From the IMG/VR virus record IMGVR_UViG_3300009159_000286, positions 1-25,437 of that record: a stretch of 25,437 nucleotides of DNA, one strand, 5' to 3'. Below the pieces are notes generated by a model that saw only the letters and a list, made by a program, of their open reading frames with translations, did no database searches and was not told the origin of the DNA. How positions within the stretch are numbered: the stretch's first letter is position 1; each line of letters starts with the position of its first letter. Positions 22,943 to 25,437 of the stretch are shown piece by piece. This stretch comes from a virus. The position numbers and the translations under genes were made by a program.

Positions 22943-23559
22943 ACTCCGCCTTCCCATGCGTTTTTAGTTTTAACAGTTTCTTCCACAGGATCATTCCACC
23001 TAGACTGATTAATATAAGTTGTAGTGGCTGGCACATAACCTTCTTTCCATGACTTAGTATCTTTCATTTTTTTGATATGGTCAAGTATTTCATCTTTAAT
23101 CTCATACAATTTTCTACTACGCCATTTTTCTTCACATTTAGTTTTAGATATTTTACGAGTTGGATATATGTCCCAAAATTCTATAAAACTACTTCTGGAC
23201 AACACATATATATCTTTATCTCTATCTATATCTCTATCTCTATCTAGTATAGACTTTGTATAGTCACACTCTATTATCCACTTACTCAATGATTTTATTA
23301 CAGAATTTATAAATTCTATAGGGTATCTTAACCGATAAGCAATGGCCTGATCTTCAGGTAAATAACCATCATATTGACTAGCTAAACACCATAATTTGAT
23401 TAAAATAGCTTGTTGATCGTGAGTCATTGCATTAAATTCAAAATCTTCTAATAAGTCAATTCCGTATAGTTTGAACCAGGGCATTTTTTTAGTTTCATCT
23501 GCATGAGTCTTTGGTTTGTAATGTTGGAATTTATCCCAGTTCTTAACTTTGTATTTCAT
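22939..23559 (-). CDS. Replication initiator / helicase loader (O- or DnaD-like)
   Basis: A 206-aa protein. Residues 1-95 look like a winged helix typical of phage replication proteins: VKNWDKFQHYKPK, KMPWFKLYGIDLLEDFEF, then LIKLWCLASQYDGYLP. A charged linker (LDRDRDIDRDKDI, residues 105-117) is encoded by a hexamer repeat. Residues 120-206 have SFIEFWDIYPTRKISKTKC and YVPATTTYINQSRWND, as at the end of O-like proteins. It would bind the origin and load the helicase encoded next. In lambda the origin lies inside the O gene, and here the repeat sits in the same kind of place. Confidence 0.8.
   Translation of the reverse strand: MKYKVKNWDKFQHYKPKTHADETKKMPWFKLYGIDLLEDFEFNAMTHDQQAILIKLWCLASQYDGYLPEDQAIAYRLRYPIEFINSVIKSLSKWIIECDYTKSILDRDRDIDRDKDIYVLSRSSFIEFWDIYPTRKISKTKCEEKWRSRKLYEIKDEILDHIKKMKDTKSWKEGYVPATTTYINQSRWNDPVEETVKTKNAWEGGV
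23210..23245 (-). repeat. Six tandem AGATAN hexamers, candidate replication origin repeats
   Basis: On the minus strand six exact-period hexamers follow one another: AGATAG, AGATAG, AGATAT, AGATAG, AGATAA, AGATAT. They encode the Asp/Arg/Ile/Lys linker of the initiator. An AT-only stretch (ATATATAT) overlaps the last copy. Only the sixth base varies, which is compatible with a protein-level repeat, a DNA iteron set, or a simple microsatellite. Confidence 0.85.
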
Positions 23560-23568
23560 GTAAACTCC

Positions 23569-23745
23569 TTAAAATAAACATTCTTCATATAATTCTGTGA
23601 TTGGCACAGACTTTGCTTTAGGAATAACCTGCAGCTTACAATTAGGCCTATTCTCAAGAAACCATTTTGCAGATGCCCTATTACTAAAGGCTCTAAGCGG
23701 CTTGCCATCAAATTCATCTAATATAATAAAGCGCAGATAATCCAT
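23569..23745 (-). CDS. Conserved early phage protein (58 aa)
   Basis: The open frame begins at a TTG at 23781; the ATG at 23745 is preferred because the conserved part starts there. The 58-aa protein has MDYLRFIILDEFDGKPLRAF, RASAKWFLENRPNCKLQVIP and ends YEECLF. The pattern (a strand with 'R.l..d..G...RaF..r..A..Fl' and a final strand with 'l.v.p') recurs in a group of short early phage proteins; it has no function assigned. It is the first gene of the minus early operon, next to the divergent promoter region. Confidence 0.7.
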   Translation of the reverse strand: MDYLRFIILDEFDGKPLRAFSNRASAKWFLENRPNCKLQVIPKAKSVPITELYEECLF

Positions 23746-23795
23746 GTGAAAAACATTAGCATAGTTAAATTCTATATGCAAACTATTTTATTTCT

Positions 23796-23812
23796 ATTAT
23801 TTATTAAATAAT
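23796..23812. promoter_or_regulatory. Perfect palindrome in the divergent early region, possible operator
   Basis: ATTATTTA and TAAATAAT form 8-bp arms around a single T. It lies two bases before the -35 box of the plus-strand promoter and about 50 bases before the first minus-strand gene. It could bind a dimeric regulator of both directions. The arms are A/T only in an AT-rich gap, so chance is not excluded. Confidence 0.35.
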
Positions 23813-23814
23813 GC

Positions 23815-23842
23815 TTGACATGGTTCAAAATGCCATTAATAT
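23815..23842 (+). promoter_or_regulatory. Predicted rightward early promoter
   Basis: A perfect -35 box TTGACA (23815-23820) is followed by a 16-base spacer and TAATAT (23837-23842), which matches four of six -10 bases. The start would be near 23849, about 28 bases before the first plus-strand ATG at 23877, which has AGGAG upstream. No other signal of this quality is seen in the gap. No equally clear leftward promoter was found; TTGAAC at 23828-23823 is a weak candidate -35 for that direction. Confidence 0.65.
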
Positions 23843-23876
23843 GGGTATTGCAACATTTAACCCTTAGGAGAATTAC

Positions 23877-23972
23877 ATGAGTATAAAAACAATGATAGTA
23901 ACAGCAATAGCATTTTGGTGTTATGTGGCATTATGCCTATATGTAATTGGTAAATTGTCAGGAGCAATATAA
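23877..23972 (+). CDS. Membrane micropeptide (31 aa), first rightward early gene
   Basis: A 31-aa gene with AGGAG before its ATG. The peptide starts MSIKTMIVTAIAFWCYVALC and is hydrophobic for about 20 residues, then ends GKLSGAI: one membrane span with a short basic N-terminus. Its TAA overlaps the next ATG. Being the first gene after a good promoter suggests an early host-takeover or exclusion role, which is not provable here. Confidence 0.7.
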   Translation: MSIKTMIVTAIAFWCYVALCLYVIGKLSGAI

Positions 23973-24082
23973 TGGAAAGACATTTAGATCCTGATGCTTA
24001 TTTAGACGAAATGGAACGTCTTGAACAAATGGAAGAAGAAGCGCAACATAAACTAGATCAACAGGAGAAACATGATGACTAA
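23972..24082 (+). CDS. Small acidic protein (36 aa)
   Basis: A 36-aa gene starting in a TAATG overlap; GGAG stands nine bases upstream. The protein reads MERHLDPDAYLDEMERLEQM and goes on with Glu, Gln and His-rich sequence, a single charged helix likely to form a coiled coil. No family is recognised. It is within a chain of overlapping small early genes, which is the main support. Confidence 0.65.
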   Translation: MERHLDPDAYLDEMERLEQMEEEAQHKLDQQEKHDD

Positions 24083-24143
24083 ATTTATTGTTTGCTTTAT
24101 GATTGTGTTTGTATCATACTTTGCCTGGAGAATTATATGTTAA
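24072..24143 (+). CDS. Membrane micropeptide (23 aa)
   Basis: A 23-aa frame with AGGAG four bases before the ATG. The peptide begins MMTKFIVCFMIVFVSYFAW and ends RIIC, nearly all one membrane span. It overlaps the end of the acidic 36-aa gene by 11 bases, and its own 3' end overlaps the next start by 7. Such a short gene is hard to prove, but the ribosome-binding site and place in the chain support it. Confidence 0.55.
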   Translation: MMTKFIVCFMIVFVSYFAWRIIC

Positions 24144-24313
24144 GGCCGTTATCAGAAATAATTAAAGAATTAAAATTAATTAACCAAGATTTAAAAGATC
24201 ATAACGATAGGATGGATGCTAAATATGGATCAACTGATGTTTTACCAACAAGTGATGCAAGAACTAGAAATGATGGAAGCTGCCCTTATAAATGTGAAGG
24301 AGAAAACGAATGA
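24137..24313 (+). CDS. Small early protein with C-terminal Cys pair (58 aa)
   Basis: The ATG at 24137, with GGAG six bases before it, is preferred to a start at 24092 that would overlap two genes. The 58-aa protein has an amphipathic helix (LRPLSEIIKELKLINQDLKD), a polar part, and ends DGSCPYKCEGENE with two Cys three residues apart. It could be a small adaptor or have a partial metal site. No known family is recognised. Its stop overlaps the annealing-protein start by ATGA. Confidence 0.65.
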   Translation: MLRPLSEIIKELKLINQDLKDHNDRMDAKYGSTDVLPTSDARTRNDGSCPYKCEGENE

Positions 24314-24825
24314 GTAAACCAGGCATAATTGAAATTCATGGTAAAGAATACAAAACAGTTGCTTTAAGAGTCAATGAATTTAGAGAATCAACTATTTACA
24401 AAGGATGGTCTATTATGACTGAAATTGTAAAAATTGATGATGACCAATGTGTAATAAAAACTCAGATTGTTAATCCTGAAAGCAAGATTGTAGCTACAGG
24501 CCATGCGCAAGAATTTCGTAAAGCATCAAGAATTAATGGTACATCTTATGTGGAAGTATGTGAGACAAGTTCAATTGGCAGAGCACTTGCAGTTTTAGGC
24601 CTTGCGGGGACTGAATTTAGTTCAGCAGATGAAGTTGTTAATGCTATTCACCAACAAAACAATCCAGTTAAGGAAGTGGTTACTGCAGCTCAATTAACGG
24701 TTGCTAAAAACAAACTTGTAGAAGCTAGTAAAGAAGGTAAACTTAAAGAAGCATTTTTTGCTTTAACACCAGCAGTTCAAGAAGAATTGCGTGAATATGC
24801 TAATGATCTTAAAAAGTCTGCATGA
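24310..24825 (+). CDS. Probable single-strand annealing / recombination-associated protein
   Basis: A 171-aa protein. Residues 5-105 have the pattern of a phage family encoded beside exonucleases: IIEIHGKEYKTVALRVNEF, GWSIMTEIV, VIKTQIVNP, VATGHAQEFRKAS, then SYVEVCETSSIGRALAVLGL (79-98) and GTEFSSADEVVNAI. The core 'NGTSYVE.CETSaIGRALA..G' is shared with proteins that bind or anneal single-stranded DNA in several phages. The C-terminal 50 residues are helical. Its stop overlaps the start of the lambda-exonuclease-like gene, forming a typical nuclease-annealase pair. Biochemical role is inferred from family and neighbour. Confidence 0.7.
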   Translation: MSKPGIIEIHGKEYKTVALRVNEFRESTIYKGWSIMTEIVKIDDDQCVIKTQIVNPESKIVATGHAQEFRKASRINGTSYVEVCETSSIGRALAVLGLAGTEFSSADEVVNAIHQQNNPVKEVVTAAQLTVAKNKLVEASKEGKLKEAFFALTPAVQEELREYANDLKKSA

Positions 24826-25370
24826 GTCACTTACTAGATAATCGTAGGCATAACATAGTAACAGCATCTAATGCTTGGGCTTCTGTCAATGAAAGACAAA
24901 AGCTCTGGCGTCAGATGACTATGCGTGAACCACCTTTTGAAGGTAATGAAGCTACTGCATGGGGTAATTTACATGAGAAAGATGCTTTATCAGCTTTTGA
25001 AAAGGAAATGGGTGACTTTTGTATGCCTGGCAATAAGCTTATAGTGCATGATACTTTGCCTATGGGGGCTAGTGCTGATGCTTATTTTAATGATGATCCA
25101 GTAGAGCTTAAATGCCCTTTTAGCATGGAGTTTTATCCTACTATGCCTGATCGTTATTATTATCAAGTACAAATGCAAATACATTGCACCGGTAGAGATC
25201 AAGGATGGTTTAGTGTATGGACACCTAATGGCATTACAGTTGAGCTAGTAAAGAAAGATGATAAATGGCTTGACTGGTATAAGCCTTTGTTGTTAGAATT
25301 TATGGAGTTTGTAGAAATAGATGTAGAACCAACAAGATGGAAACGTAAACCAATTTATACTAAGGAGTAA
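24822..25370 (+). CDS. Lambda exonuclease / YqaJ-type recombination nuclease
   Basis: A 182-aa protein of the PD-(D/E)XK superfamily. It has IVTASNAWASV (residues 12-22), ATAWGNLHEKDAL (E52), PMGASADAYF (D86), DPVELKCPFS (E95, K97) and YYYQVQMQIHCTGRDQGW, with Q115/Q117 as in the YqaJ and lambda exo pattern. It would degrade one DNA strand from a double-strand end and give 3' single-stranded tails for annealing. It is a little shorter than lambda exo (226 aa). The ATG overlaps the annealing-protein stop by ATGA. Confidence 0.88.
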   Translation: MSHLLDNRRHNIVTASNAWASVNERQKLWRQMTMREPPFEGNEATAWGNLHEKDALSAFEKEMGDFCMPGNKLIVHDTLPMGASADAYFNDDPVELKCPFSMEFYPTMPDRYYYQVQMQIHCTGRDQGWFSVWTPNGITVELVKKDDKWLDWYKPLLLEFMEFVEIDVEPTRWKRKPIYTKE

Positions 25371-25373
25371 TAT

Positions 25374-25437
25374 ATGGCAGAATCATTTATACCTAAACCA
25401 GGCGTTGCATATTTAAGACCTAACACAAGAAAGACTG
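25374..25437 (+). CDS. Early protein, N-terminal part (partial at the right edge)
   Basis: An ATG at 25374 with AAGGAG seven bases upstream begins a frame that is open to the window end. The visible residues MAESFIPKPGVAYLRPNTRK suggest a small early protein of the type that follows the nuclease and may act in replication or DNA binding, but too little is seen to name it. It starts three bases after the preceding stop, so it belongs to the same operon. Confidence 0.65.
   Translation, partial: MAESFIPKPGVAYLRPNTRKT

Noticed and set aside
24990-25202. Minus-strand open frame opposite the exonuclease gene
   Set aside because: It is a shadow of a gene with clear catalytic motifs on the plus strand.
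1-25437. tRNA genes, CRISPR arrays, insertion sequences, integrase, repressor, lysis genes
   Set aside because: I looked for cloverleaf or CCA ends, regular spaced repeats, transposase motifs, tyrosine-recombinase signatures and holin/endolysin patterns and saw none in this window; the genome continues beyond both edges.

Overview
The window is part of an AT-rich, tailed double-stranded DNA phage genome, most likely a short-tailed (podovirus-type) phage of a Gram-negative, probably proteobacterial, host. The morphogenesis genes support this: a P22-type portal of 737 aa, a terminase of 443 aa, a scaffold and coat pair, a probable P22 gp4-like adaptor and gp10-like tail protein, and no tape measure or sheath. 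The host assignment rests on lambda-type accessory genes (NinB, a YbcO-like nuclease, a Q-like antiterminator) and a Mu Mom-like modification gene. I see no integrase, repressor or lysis cassette, but the window is open at both ends. Coding is very dense: no gene-free stretch reaches 300 bases, and many neighbours share ATGA or TAATG stop/start overlaps. Several real genes are under 60 codons.

Layout by region. (1) 1-18,886, minus strand, read right to left: the late operon. It begins with small genes (zinc ribbon, 53 aa, Met/Gln-rich, DUF5856-like, DUF6321-like), then terS, terL, a 91-aa protein and the portal. A cassette of four fibre-like proteins with small interleaved helper genes follows, then four small genes, the scaffold, the major capsid protein and a 96-aa probable decoration protein. 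After a hairpin come a 200-aa protein, the adaptor, a 134-aa protein, the gp10-like protein, a GNAT protein and a partial virion/ejection-type protein that leaves the left edge. (2) 19,011-23,745, minus strand: replication, recombination and modification genes. In transcription order these are a 58-aa protein, a replication initiator containing a hexamer repeat, a DnaB-like helicase, a 56-aa protein, NinB, the Mom-like protein, a YbcO-like nuclease, a membrane peptide, an 83-aa protein, a small PD-(D/E)XK-like protein, a winged-helix-like protein, two tiny genes and a Q-like antiterminator. (3) 23,746-23,876: an AT-rich divergent promoter region. (4) 23,877-25,437, plus strand: tiny early genes, a probable single-strand annealing protein, a lambda-exonuclease/YqaJ-type nuclease and a partial gene.

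The most interesting structure is the junction at 18,905-19,343. The Q-like gene is followed at once by a near-consensus extended -10 promoter pointing into the late operon. Only about 30 bases past the predicted start is a strong intrinsic terminator. This is the Q / pR' / tR' arrangement of lambdoid phages in compact form, and it predicts late expression by antitermination. The minus-strand early genes would replicate the DNA and end by making the antiterminator, while the plus-strand pair supplies recombination. The late operon would then package and assemble particles. All function calls come from reading motifs; no database search was run.
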